Shown here: positions 48,251-55,441 of the stretch, in pieces
Layout of the letters: the number at the start of each line of letters is the position of its first letter
Position numbering within the stretch: the stretch's first letter is position 1
Assembly: GCF_024171525.1 (NCBI RefSeq)
Contig: NZ_JALJZY010000004.1
Location: 111,045-175,044 of the forward strand
From: Neisseriaceae bacterium HSC-16F19
Lineage (GTDB): Bacteria > Pseudomonadota > Gammaproteobacteria > Burkholderiales > Neisseriaceae
DNA: 64,000 bases
Direction: 5' to 3'
Notes under the pieces: generated by a model
Database searches by the model: none
What the model was told of the DNA's origin: nothing
The model's input: only the letters and a program-made list of their open reading frames with translations
Made by a program: the position numbers and the translations under genes

Positions 48251-48805
48251 ATGTCCCATATCGCCGCTGCTTTTAACCCCCGTATTCCCATGCCCCGGCT
48301 GTTGGCGGATTTTGAAAGCGGGTTCGGCCAATTTGACTATGGCGCCTTGGGCTATTGCGAACTGGTGGCCGATCATTTGGATGACTATTGGATAGAAGAC
48401 GGCAGTCAGCTGGCCGACCGGTTTGCCTTGTGGCTCAAGCTGGGCAACGGCTCTCTCATCGGTTTTTGGCGGCCTGAGCATTTTGGCGGCGATGATGTTT
48501 TGCCGGTGGTGCTCTTGGGCAGCGAAGGCGGGCAGGAAGTGCTGGCCGACAGTTTGGAAGATTTTTTATACCGCTGGGCCGAGTGCGGTGATTTGGGCAG
48601 TGCCGGTTATGATTTGCTGCCTGAGGAGGAAGAGGACGAAGACGATGAATGCAGCCTGGAAGAGTGCACGGTCTGTCGGCATGCCGAGCTGTTGCAATGG
48701 TTGCAGGCACAGGACATCCGTAGGCCGCAACCCGCACGCCAAGTGGGTACCGGCATGCTAAAGGCGTTTTTGGATGCCTGTCAGGCCGAACACGCGCCGA
48801 AATAA
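48251..48805 (+). CDS. Hypothetical protein, possibly SMI1/KNR4 (SUKH)-like
   Basis: A 184-residue soluble protein. The segment FALWLKLGNGSLIGFWRP followed by VLPVVLLGSEGGQEVLADSL EDFLYRWAE resembles SMI1/KNR4-type folds, but I cannot confirm it. A Glu/Asp-rich stretch with four cysteines follows (EEEEDEDDECSLEECTVCRH), which could bind a metal. RBS AAGGAAA. No toxin gene is adjacent, so an immunity role is only a possibility. Confidence 0.5.
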   Translation: MSHIAAAFNPRIPMPRLLADFESGFGQFDYGALGYCELVADHLDDYWIEDGSQLADRFALWLKLGNGSLIGFWRPEHFGGDDVLPVVLLGSEGGQEVLADSLEDFLYRWAECGDLGSAGYDLLPEEEEDEDDECSLEECTVCRHAELLQWLQAQDIRRPQPARQVGTGMLKAFLDACQAEHAPK

Positions 48806-49241
48806 ACCTCAAGCATGCCCGGCTGTTTTCAGGCAGCCTGAAAACAAGTTTGGGCATGCTGATTTTTGGGTATGTCGGAAATGAAATATTAATATGCTCT
48901 AGGGCGAACTGACCATTCGGGCGCGTAGCTACGTTTAGGTAAAAATGTCCGATTCAAGGCGAAAAGCGCAGCAAGGTTGGACATCTTGCGAGCATTTTCA
49001 ACGCAGAAGCGGGCGATTTTTGACAAAAAGCAGCCGTGAACGAATGGTCAGTTCGTCCTAGGGTAGCGGTGCTGAGAAACCACAATCTTAAAGAGTGTAA
49101 ATCGGGTACAATAGCGGGTTTTCAGGCAGCCTGTGTTTAAAGGCTGCCTGAAAACCTGAAACCGCATCAAGATCCTGCGACTGCGCGCAGGATGACATGC
49201 CCTGCATCACCGCCATTTTTTTATCCATCATTGTTTTATCT
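48806..49241. other. 436-bp gap with MITE, uptake sequences and palindrome
   Basis: No gene. It contains a palindromic uptake sequence (about 48827-48846), the complete 161-bp MITE (48900-49060), a TACAAT -10-like box (49107-49112), an inverted uptake pair (about 49119-49156) and a CTGCGACT hairpin (49171-49196). Confidence 0.7.
48900..49060. mobile_element. 161-bp MITE with 20-bp terminal inverted repeats
   Basis: Left end TAGGGCGAACTGACCATTCG and right end CGAATGGTCAGTTCGTCCTA match as inverted repeats at 19 of 20 positions. Both tips overlap a CTAG tetranucleotide that may be the target site. The interior has no ORF. A decayed, inverted copy is at 36863-37027. Confidence 0.78.
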
Positions 49242-50633
49242 ATGTCCAAACGTTCACGTCACCAAACCGCCATGCAGCCCGCAGAAATGCGTGCCAGTCT
49301 GTCTTTGTCGAGCATTTATGCCCTGCGCATGCTGGGCATGTTTCTGGTGCTGCCGGTGCTGGCGCTCTATGCCCACAATCTGCCCGGTGCCGCAGACAAT
49401 AAAATGCTGGTGGGCCTGGCTTTGGGCATGTACGGCCTCACCCAGGCGCTGCTGCAACTGCCTTTGGGCATGGCTTCCGACCGATTCGGCCGCAAAAACG
49501 TGATTTATCTGGGCTTGGTGGTGTTTGCCACCGGCAGTTTTATGGCTGCTGCCGCCGATTCGCTGGAAATGTTGGTGGCGGCGCGCGCCGTACAGGGTGC
49601 GGGCGCGGTGAGCGCGGCGGTCACGGCCTTGCTGGCGGATTTGACGCGCGAAGAAGTACGCACCCGCGCCATGGCCATGGTGGGCTTGAGCATCGGCTTG
49701 GTGTTTGCCTTCAGCATGGCGCTGGCGCCGGTGATGAACCGCCTGATCGGCGTGCCGGGGATTTTTATTTTGACCGGTGTGCTCACCCTCATGGCGCTGG
49801 CGGTGGTGCGTTTTTGGGTACCGGCCGAGCCGCAATACCACCGCGTGCATGAAGATGCCGAGGTGCAGCGGGCGCATATCGGCACGGTATTGCGCAATAC
49901 CCAGCTTCTGCGCCTGCATTTCGGCATTTTCAGCCTGCACGCAGCGCAGATGGCGCTGTTTGTGGCACTGCCGTTTTTGCTGGTGGAAGTGGGTTTGGTC
50001 AAAGAAGACCATTGGCAGCTGTATCTGCCTGCAGTGGTGGCGGGCCTGGTGCTGATGGTACCGGCGATTATCTACGGCGAAACCCGCCAAAAACTCAAAG
50101 CCGTGTTTGTGGCGGGCATTGTGGCGGTGCTGGTGGCGCAAAGCGGCCTGGCCTTCAGCGTGGCTTCGTTTACCATGATTTTGAGCGCCATGGTGCTGTA
50201 TTTTATCGGTTTTAATATTTTGGAAGCCTCGCTGCCGTCCATGGTGTCGAAAATTGCCCCCGCCGGGCTGAAAGGCACCGCCATGGGCGTGTACAATACC
50301 GCCCAATCGCTGGGCCTGTTTTTCGGCGGCGCACTCGGCGGTGCGGTGTACCAGCATTTCGACCGCACCGGTGTGTTTGTGTTTTGCGGCGTGCTGATGC
50401 TGTTGTGGCTGGCGGTGGCGGTGACCGCCCCGGCACCGCCGGCGGTACGCAATCTGATGTTTGCCGTGGGTAGCCGCTGGCGCGGTGCCGAAGCCGAACT
50501 GGCGGCGCAATTGAAGCAGTTGGACGGCGTGACCGAAGTGAGCTTCAGCGCCGACAAAGCAAGCGTTTATGTCAAAGCCCTGCAACGCCGAGTGGACGAG
50601 GCGGCAGTGGCCAAACTGATTTTGGGAGCATGA
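49242..50633 (+). CDS. MFS transporter, YajR-like
   Basis: Inner-membrane major-facilitator transporter with about twelve helices and a C-terminal ferredoxin-like YAM domain (last ~65 residues, LKQLDGVTEVSFSADKASVY), the layout of E. coli YajR. Motif A MASDRFGRKN follows helix 2, and YALRMLGMFLVLPVLALYAH and GFNILEASLPSMVSKIAPAG match YajR closely. The start MSKRSRHQTAMQ (49242) is preferred over an ATG at 49197 that lies in repeat sequence. Length 463. Substrate unknown. One base separates it from ssb. Confidence 0.85.
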   Translation: MSKRSRHQTAMQPAEMRASLSLSSIYALRMLGMFLVLPVLALYAHNLPGAADNKMLVGLALGMYGLTQALLQLPLGMASDRFGRKNVIYLGLVVFATGSFMAAAADSLEMLVAARAVQGAGAVSAAVTALLADLTREEVRTRAMAMVGLSIGLVFAFSMALAPVMNRLIGVPGIFILTGVLTLMALAVVRFWVPAEPQYHRVHEDAEVQRAHIGTVLRNTQLLRLHFGIFSLHAAQMALFVALPFLLVEVGLVKEDHWQLYLPAVVAGLVLMVPAIIYGETRQKLKAVFVAGIVAVLVAQSGLAFSVASFTMILSAMVLYFIGFNILEASLPSMVSKIAPAGLKGTAMGVYNTAQSLGLFFGGALGGAVYQHFDRTGVFVFCGVLMLLWLAVAVTAPAPPAVRNLMFAVGSRWRGAEAELAAQLKQLDGVTEVSFSADKASVYVKALQRRVDEAAVAKLILGA

Positions 50634-50634
50634 A

Positions 50635-51138
50635 ATGTCTGTAAATAAAGTCATCCTGGTCGGCCGCCTCGGACGCGACCCCGAAGTACGCTATATGCCC
50701 AACGGCGATGCCGTGGCCAATTTCTCCATTGCCACCGACGAGACCTGGCGCGACAAAAACGGCGAGCGCCAAACCCGCACCGAATGGCACAACATCACCC
50801 TTTACCGCAAGCTGGGCGAGATTGCCGGGCAATATCTGCGCAAAGGCAGCCTGGTGTATATCGAAGGCCGCATCCAAAGCCGCAAATACACCGGCAAAGA
50901 CGGTGTCGAGCGCACCGCCTACGATATCATCGGCAACGAGATGAAAATGCTCGGCAGCAAGAGCGACAATGCCGGTGGCGGCGGTCATTACGAACAGCAG
51001 GGCGGCGGCCATTACGACCAAGGCCACGACTACGGCGCTCCGGCACAGCAAAGCGCCCCGCCCGCCGCACCGCGCCGCCAAGAGCCCAAAGCCGCTCCGG
51101 CGCCGGTGGACGATATCGACGACGATATTCCGTTTTAA
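50635..51138 (+). CDS. ssb: Single-stranded DNA-binding protein
   Basis: 167 residues: OB-fold MSVNKVILVGRLGRDPEVRY, TEWHNITLYRKLGEIAGQYL, KGSLVYIEGRIQSRKY; then a Gly/Gln/Ala/Pro-rich linker; and the acidic protein-docking tip DDIDDDIPF. Start ATG 50635 lies one base beyond the YajR-like stop, so the two are one transcript. Relevant to natural transformation as well as replication. Confidence 0.97.
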   Translation: MSVNKVILVGRLGRDPEVRYMPNGDAVANFSIATDETWRDKNGERQTRTEWHNITLYRKLGEIAGQYLRKGSLVYIEGRIQSRKYTGKDGVERTAYDIIGNEMKMLGSKSDNAGGGGHYEQQGGGHYDQGHDYGAPAQQSAPPAAPRRQEPKAAPAPVDDIDDDIPF

Positions 51139-51211
51139 TCCAACGGTATGATTTTTTTCAGGCAGCACTGTACAGTACAAAATACGGATAGGCTGCCTGA
51201 AAACACCTATC

Positions 51212-51239
51212 TTGCTATTTTCGGCTGCTCTGCTACAAT
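51212..51239 (+). promoter_or_regulatory. Promoter of greA
   Basis: TTGCTA (51212-51217), 16 bp, then extended -10 TGC-TACAAT (51234-51239). Transcription would start near 51246, about 90 nt before the greA ATG. Confidence 0.6.
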
Positions 51240-51256
51240 GGCGGCCATGGAAACCA

Positions 51257-51290
51257 GCAAGCCGCCTTTGTTTTGGCGGCTTGCGTTTTT
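51257..51290 (+). terminator. Terminator-like hairpin inside the greA leader
   Basis: Perfect 10-bp stem GCAAGCCGCC/GGCGGCTTGC, loop TTTGTTTT, then GTTTTT. It lies between the greA promoter and its ribosome site, so it should end part of the greA transcripts early. Compare the GraL leader RNAs of E. coli greA. Confidence 0.75.
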
Positions 51291-51335
51291 ATTGTCAAAA
51301 ACGTCCGTCATTCTCAGGGCGTATGGAGAAAACCG

Positions 51336-51812
51336 ATGCAGAAAATTCCGCTGACCGTGGTCGGTGCCGATTTACTCAAACAAGAGCTGCAAGAGCTCAA
51401 AAGCGTGGCCCGTCCGACGGTGATCGAGGCCATCGCCGAAGCCCGCTCACACGGCGATTTGTCGGAAAATGCCGAGTATGAAGCCGCCAAAGAGCGCCAG
51501 GGCTTTATAGAAGGCCGTATTGCCGAAATCGAACACAAGCTGTCGATGGCACACATCATCGATCCCAAGGAAATCCATGCCGAAGGCAAGGTGGTGTTCG
51601 GCGCCACCGTGACTTTACAGGATTTGGACAGCGAAGAAGAAGTGGTGTACCAGATTGTGGGCGAGGACGAGGCCGACATCAAGCAGCGCAAAATCTCCGT
51701 CGGTTCCCCCATTGCCCGCGCCCTGATCGGCAAGGAAGAAGGCGATGTGGCCGAAGTGCAGGCCCCCGGCGGCATGCGCGAATATGAAATCATGGCGGTG
51801 GCGTATATCTGA
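51336..51812 (+). CDS. greA: Transcription elongation factor GreA
   Basis: Rescues backtracked RNA polymerase by stimulating transcript cleavage. ATG 51336 with GGAGA upstream; 158 residues. The coiled-coil tip carries the acidic pair (EARSHGDLSENAEYEAAKER), and the C-terminal globule has KISVGSPIARALIGKEEGDV. A longer in-frame start at 51273 reads through the leader hairpin and is rejected. Confidence 0.96.
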   Translation: MQKIPLTVVGADLLKQELQELKSVARPTVIEAIAEARSHGDLSENAEYEAAKERQGFIEGRIAEIEHKLSMAHIIDPKEIHAEGKVVFGATVTLQDLDSEEEVVYQIVGEDEADIKQRKISVGSPIARALIGKEEGDVAEVQAPGGMREYEIMAVAYI

Positions 51813-51833
51813 TACCGCTGCCGGCGAGTATGC

Positions 51834-51861
51834 AGGCCGACCCGTTTGGGTCGGCTTTTTT
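51834..51861 (+). terminator. Rho-independent terminator after greA
   Basis: Stem GCCGACCC/GGGTCGGC with a GTTT loop followed by TTTTTT. Confidence 0.9.
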
Positions 51862-51925
51862 GTGCTGGGCGGGAAGGGGGCGGGGTAGTGCAGAATTTGT
51901 TATCATGTAATAAATAGCAGTTTGA

Positions 51926-52088
51926 AGCCTTTGCAAAACCCGTTGATGACAACGATAAAATAGGCCATAGGTAGGGTGGGCATTCCTGCCCACCATTCCA
52001 AACTTATGATTAACAAAGACGATTGGTGGGCAAGAATGCCCACCCTACAAATCATAGCGCTGCCTGCACGAGGTTTTGCAAAGGTCTC
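51926..52088. mobile_element. 163-bp segment bounded by inverted CCTTTGCAAAACC ends, carrying a palindrome pair
   Basis: Left GCCTTTGCAAAACC and right GGTTTTGCAAAGGTCTC. Inside is a GTAGGGTGGGCAT...CCACCCTAC pair (51971-52048). Same kind of ends as 3884-4075, with a further TTTTGCAAAACTGC relic at about 52097-52110. Confidence 0.5.
51971..52048. repeat. Inverted GTAG-palindrome pair (GTGGGCAT family)
   Basis: GTAGGGTGGGCATTCCTGCC left and mirror ending GCCCACCCTAC right. Confidence 0.85.
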
Positions 52089-52134
52089 CGTTTGAGATTT
52101 TTGCAAAACTGCTTTCAGGCAGCCGTAGGTCGGC

Positions 52135-52185
52135 TCTCCGAGCCGACACGCCAAAATTCAACGTCGGCTCGGAGAGTCGGCCTAC
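52135..52185. repeat. Inverted GTAG-palindrome pair (TCGGCTC family)
   Basis: GTAGGTCGGCTCTCCGAGCC left and mirror TCGGCTCGGAGAGTCGGCCT right, just upstream of the DUF4149 gene. Confidence 0.85.
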
Positions 52186-52201
52186 CATGAAAGGATACAT
52201 G

Positions 52202-52648
52202 ATGCTGACACGCCTACTGGCGGTATTGCTGGGTATATGGCTGGGCGCGCAGCTGGTGCTGGGCTATGTGGCCGCGCCGGTGCTGTTTGCCCATTTGCCG
52301 CGTTTGCAGGCCGGACACATTGCCGGTGTGCTGTTTTCTATACAAAGCTATTTCGGCTTGGCGGTGTGGGCACTGGCGGCCTATGTGGGGCGCACCCAAC
52401 AGGCACGCAGCCTGCTGAAAAGCCGCAGCCTCAAGCTGATGGCGGTTTTGTGGGCGCTGCTGGCCGTGAACGAATGGCTGGTCACACCCGTGATTAATGC
52501 CCTGAAAACCGGCGGCAGCCATTGGCTGTTGGCACTCACCGGCGGCAGTTTCGGCCTGTGGCACGGTGTGGCCAGCAGCCTGTATCTGTTGGTGAGTCTG
52601 CTGGGCCTGTATCTGGTGGCACGCTGGCTGCGTTTTGAATGGCGTTAG
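52202..52648 (+). CDS. DUF4149-type membrane protein
   Basis: A 148-residue integral membrane protein with four hydrophobic segments (about 1-24, 42-64, 78-96, 120-142). The pattern WLGAQLVLGYVAAPVLFAHL and AGHIAGVLFSIQSYFGLAVW fits the DUF4149/TMEM205-like family; function unknown. ATG 52202 follows AAGGA by 6 bp; the frame opens further upstream through repeats, which is discounted. Confidence 0.7.
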   Translation: MLTRLLAVLLGIWLGAQLVLGYVAAPVLFAHLPRLQAGHIAGVLFSIQSYFGLAVWALAAYVGRTQQARSLLKSRSLKLMAVLWALLAVNEWLVTPVINALKTGGSHWLLALTGGSFGLWHGVASSLYLLVSLLGLYLVARWLRFEWR

Positions 52649-52657
52649 ACCTGCACA

Positions 52658-52691
52658 AAAGGCTGCCTGAAAGATTTCAGGCAGCCTTTTG
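52658..52691. terminator. Inverted uptake-sequence terminator
   Basis: AAAAGGCTGCCTGAAAGATT and TTTCAGGCAGCCTTTTG form a hairpin at the convergent junction of the DUF4149 gene and the porin fragment. Confidence 0.8.
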
Positions 52692-52708
52692 TGCATATAC
52701 GGATTGCT

Positions 52709-53020
52709 TTAGGGTGCATTAGGCGGCAAAGCAGGGGTGTTGTTTTGCCGTTGCCGCTGCAAATGCTCTTGAAACGACGGTGTGGTGGCGGATGCGGCCT
52801 GTTCCGCCTGCCAGATGAGGCGGGTGTCGCCGCCGAATGAAAACGAACCTTTAAAACCGATATGGCTGTCACGGTCGGTGATGTGGTTGTAGTGGATGCG
52901 TCCGTCCGGGCTGCGGCGCTGTTCGGCTTCCCAGCCGCTGCTGAGGGTGCCGTACAGCTGTGTTTCCGCCGCCGCAGTGGTGGCGAGGCTGGCGAGTGCC
53001 AAGAGCAGGGTGTATTTCAT
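52709..53020 (-). CDS. Porin N-terminal fragment (truncated porin or small porin-like protein)
   Basis: ATG 53018-53020 after AAGGATGG gives MKYTLLLALASLATTAAAE, a clean signal peptide, then ETQLYGTLSSGWEAEQ and DSHIGFKGSFSFGGDTRLIW QAEQAAS, which match the first beta-strands of neisserial Gram-negative porins. The protein then ends after a short Pro/Gln/Asn-rich tail (QRQRQNNTPALPPNAP), 103 residues in all against about 340 for a full porin. It is too short to form a barrel, so it may be a decayed gene or an exported small protein. The intact reading frame and good RBS argue that it is still translated. Confidence 0.65.
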   Translation of the reverse strand: MKYTLLLALASLATTAAAETQLYGTLSSGWEAEQRRSPDGRIHYNHITDRDSHIGFKGSFSFGGDTRLIWQAEQAASATTPSFQEHLQRQRQNNTPALPPNAP

Positions 53021-53042
53021 GATGTCCATCCTTTAAAACAAG

Positions 53043-53906
53043 CTAATTGCGGCGGGTGCTCAAGGTCACCCAGGCAATGCCGCCCAAAACCAAGCAGGCG
53101 GAAAGGGTGCTGCGCAGGGTAATGGCTTCGTCCAGCAACAGGGCGCCGAATACGGCGCTGATCACGGGTACCGACAATTGTACCGCACCGGCGGTAATGG
53201 CGGGCAGGCGCACGCGCACCCAATACCATACGGCATAGCCCATGCCGGAGGCGAGGCAGCCGGACAAGAGAGCGTAAATCACGCCGGTTTTATCCTGCCA
53301 GCGGATGTCGGGGTATTGCCAGGCGACAAACAGCAGGGCGAGGGGAATGGCCCACACAAAGCTGGCGGCAGTACCGGCAATGGGCGCATCGCCCAGTTTG
53401 CCCAGCAGGGAAAAACCGCCCCAGGCCAAACCGGCCACCGCCATCCACAAGGCCGCCATCAGCGGCGGTGCCGAGGCACCGGGGGCGAGAAATATCACCA
53501 AGCCGCCGAAAGCCAGGGCCAAGCCCAGCCAGTTGGCCCGTTCGCCACGGGCAATGCCGTAACCTATCATCAGCAATTGTGCGGCGGCAAACAGCACCAG
53601 TGCGCCGGCACCGGTGCTGATGTCGCGGTAGGCATAGGAAAAGGCGGCGGCATAGGCAAACAGCAAAAAGGCCGACAGCAGGCCGATTTTGCTTATGCGG
53701 ATGCGGCGGCTGCCGCCGCTGCTCAAGGCCAAAATCAACACCAGGGTGAGGGCGCCGGACATCAGGCGGATGGCGGTAAACGAAGCGGCATCGATGCCGG
53801 TGGTTTGGAAGGCCATGCGCGCCAGCAGGGAATTGGCGGCAAAAGCACACATGGTCACGGCGGTGAGCAGCAGTAACAGGCCGTTAGGGCGCGGGGTGGT
53901 GCTCAT
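53043..53906 (-). CDS. EamA/DMT-superfamily transporter
   Basis: A 287-residue inner-membrane transporter with ten predicted helices in two EamA repeats (about 10-135 and 145-285). ATG 53904-53906 follows AAGGAAG, which partly overlaps an uptake sequence; upstream codons belong to a Correia-like element. Motifs: FAANSLLARMAF, RLMSGALTLVLI, WGGFSLLGKLG, GCLASGMGYAVWYWV and SVPVISAVFGALLLDE. Substrate unknown (family members move metabolites or amino acids outward). Confidence 0.87.
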   Translation of the reverse strand: MSTTPRPNGLLLLLTAVTMCAFAANSLLARMAFQTTGIDAASFTAIRLMSGALTLVLILALSSGGSRRIRISKIGLLSAFLLFAYAAAFSYAYRDISTGAGALVLFAAAQLLMIGYGIARGERANWLGLALAFGGLVIFLAPGASAPPLMAALWMAVAGLAWGGFSLLGKLGDAPIAGTAASFVWAIPLALLFVAWQYPDIRWQDKTGVIYALLSGCLASGMGYAVWYWVRVRLPAITAGAVQLSVPVISAVFGALLLDEAITLRSTLSACLVLGGIAWVTLSTRRN

Positions 53907-53937
53907 GTTCTTCCTTTCAGGCAGCCTGAGACCGTTG

Positions 53938-54043
53938 TATAGTCGAATAAAATAAGAACGAGACAAGGCAGCAAGCCGCAGACAGTACAAGTAGTACGGC
54001 AAGGCGCAGCAACGCCGTATCGTTCTTATTTTAAATGACTATA
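53938..54043. mobile_element. Correia-like repeat element, short form, 31 bp upstream of the EamA gene
   Basis: 106 bp: TATAGTCGAATAAAATAAG ... GACAGTACAAGTAGTACGG ... CTTATTTTAAATGACTATA. Its position just upstream of the start codon could let it supply promoter elements. Confidence 0.88.
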
Positions 54044-54139
54044 AAACCCCCATCTGCGGCACATTTCTGCGTTGTGCCCCTTGCGGGTACTGCTCGCTCG
54101 CTTAGCCTTGTACGTGATATGTCTGCACTCGCTGCGCTG

Positions 54140-55441
54140 CTACGCCTTGAACTGCAACTGTTCTATTTCTTTGGCATCTGAAGGTTTTACAACGGTCTCA
54201 GTCTGATTTGTTATCGCCGCAGCCGCACACACGGCCGAGGCCCAGGCCCAGTGAAAGTTGTAACCGCCGAGCCAGCCGGTAATATCCATGACTTCGCCGA
54301 TAAAGTACAGGTTTTTCTGCAGCTTGCTCTGCATGGTTTTGGCGTCGATTTCGCGCACAGCCACCCCGCCGCGGGTGGCTTCGGCTTTTTTGTGGCCGTC
54401 GGAACCGGAGGGCAGCAAGCGCCAGCGTTGCAGGCTGTGGCCCAGTGACTGCAACACGGCATGCGGTACATCCGCCCATTTATGTTGGGCATAGGGCGCA
54501 AACTCGGGCTGTGCCAGCCATACCGCCAGCAGGCGTTCCGGCAGTGTCGGACAAATCTGGGCGAGGGCGGTTTTGAGTTGGATTTTCTGCCCGCGCCGGT
54601 CTTGGCACAGGGCGGCGGCCACATCGGTATCGGGCACCAAGTCAATTTCCAGGCTGTCGCCGGGCTGCCAGTAACTGGAAATCTGCAAGATGGCCGGGCC
54701 GCTCAAGCCTTTGTGGCGGAACAGCAGATCTTCGTCGAAGGATACGGCCTGTTTGCCGTGACCGCTGCGGATGCGCACCGGCAGGGCAATGCCGGAGAGG
54801 GCATCGAAACCGCACTCGGCCCAGTGTTCGAAGCGCAGGGGCACCAAGGCGGCCTGCGGCGGCACGATGCGGTGGCCGAACTGTTTCGCCAGCTCATAGC
54901 CCCAGGGGGTGGCGCCGACTGCGGGCGCGGCCAAGCCGCCGGTGGCAATCACCAGATGACGGCAGTGCAGCATACCGGCGCTGGTGCGGAGCCCGAAACC
55001 GCCGTCTGCGGCTGCCTGAACCGCATCCACGGTGGTTTCGGTGTACCAGCTGACCTTGCCGACGGCGCATTCCTGCTGCAAAACGGCAATCACATCGCGG
55101 GCGCTGTGGTCGCAAAACAATTGGCCACGGTGTTTTTCGTGATAGGCCACACCGTGGCGGTCCAACAGGGCGCAGAAATCGGCGGCGGTGTAGCGGGAGA
55201 GGGCGTGGCGCACAAAGCGCGGCTGTTCGGAGACGTAGTATTGGCTGCCGTCGTGGCCGTTTAAATGACGGTTAGTGAAATTGCAGCGGCCGCCGCCGGA
55301 AATGCGGATTTTTTCGCCGATTTTGGCGGCATGGTCGATGAGTGCCACGCTGTGTCCGGCCCGGCCGATGCGCGCGGCGCACATCATGCCGGCGGCACCG
55401 GCACCGATGACGGCGGTGTGAAAAGCCTGCGCGCCGCTCAT
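54140..55441 (-). CDS. FAD-binding oxidoreductase, HI0933/YhiN family
   Basis: A 433-residue flavoprotein. N-terminal FAD Rossmann motif VIGAGAAGMMCAARIGRAGH (11-30), then KIRISGGGRCNFTN, the family signature; the middle domain has FRHKGLSGPAILQISSYW, and the C-terminus has TRGGVAVREIDAKTMQSK and LYFIGEVMDITGWLGGYNFH where FAD is bound again. Substrate unknown. Start overlaps the lipoprotein gene stop (ATGA), so they are translationally coupled. Confidence 0.88.
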   Translation of the reverse strand: MSGAQAFHTAVIGAGAAGMMCAARIGRAGHSVALIDHAAKIGEKIRISGGGRCNFTNRHLNGHDGSQYYVSEQPRFVRHALSRYTAADFCALLDRHGVAYHEKHRGQLFCDHSARDVIAVLQQECAVGKVSWYTETTVDAVQAAADGGFGLRTSAGMLHCRHLVIATGGLAAPAVGATPWGYELAKQFGHRIVPPQAALVPLRFEHWAECGFDALSGIALPVRIRSGHGKQAVSFDEDLLFRHKGLSGPAILQISSYWQPGDSLEIDLVPDTDVAAALCQDRRGQKIQLKTALAQICPTLPERLLAVWLAQPEFAPYAQHKWADVPHAVLQSLGHSLQRWRLLPSGSDGHKKAEATRGGVAVREIDAKTMQSKLQKNLYFIGEVMDITGWLGGYNFHWAWASAVCAAAAITNQTETVVKPSDAKEIEQLQFKA

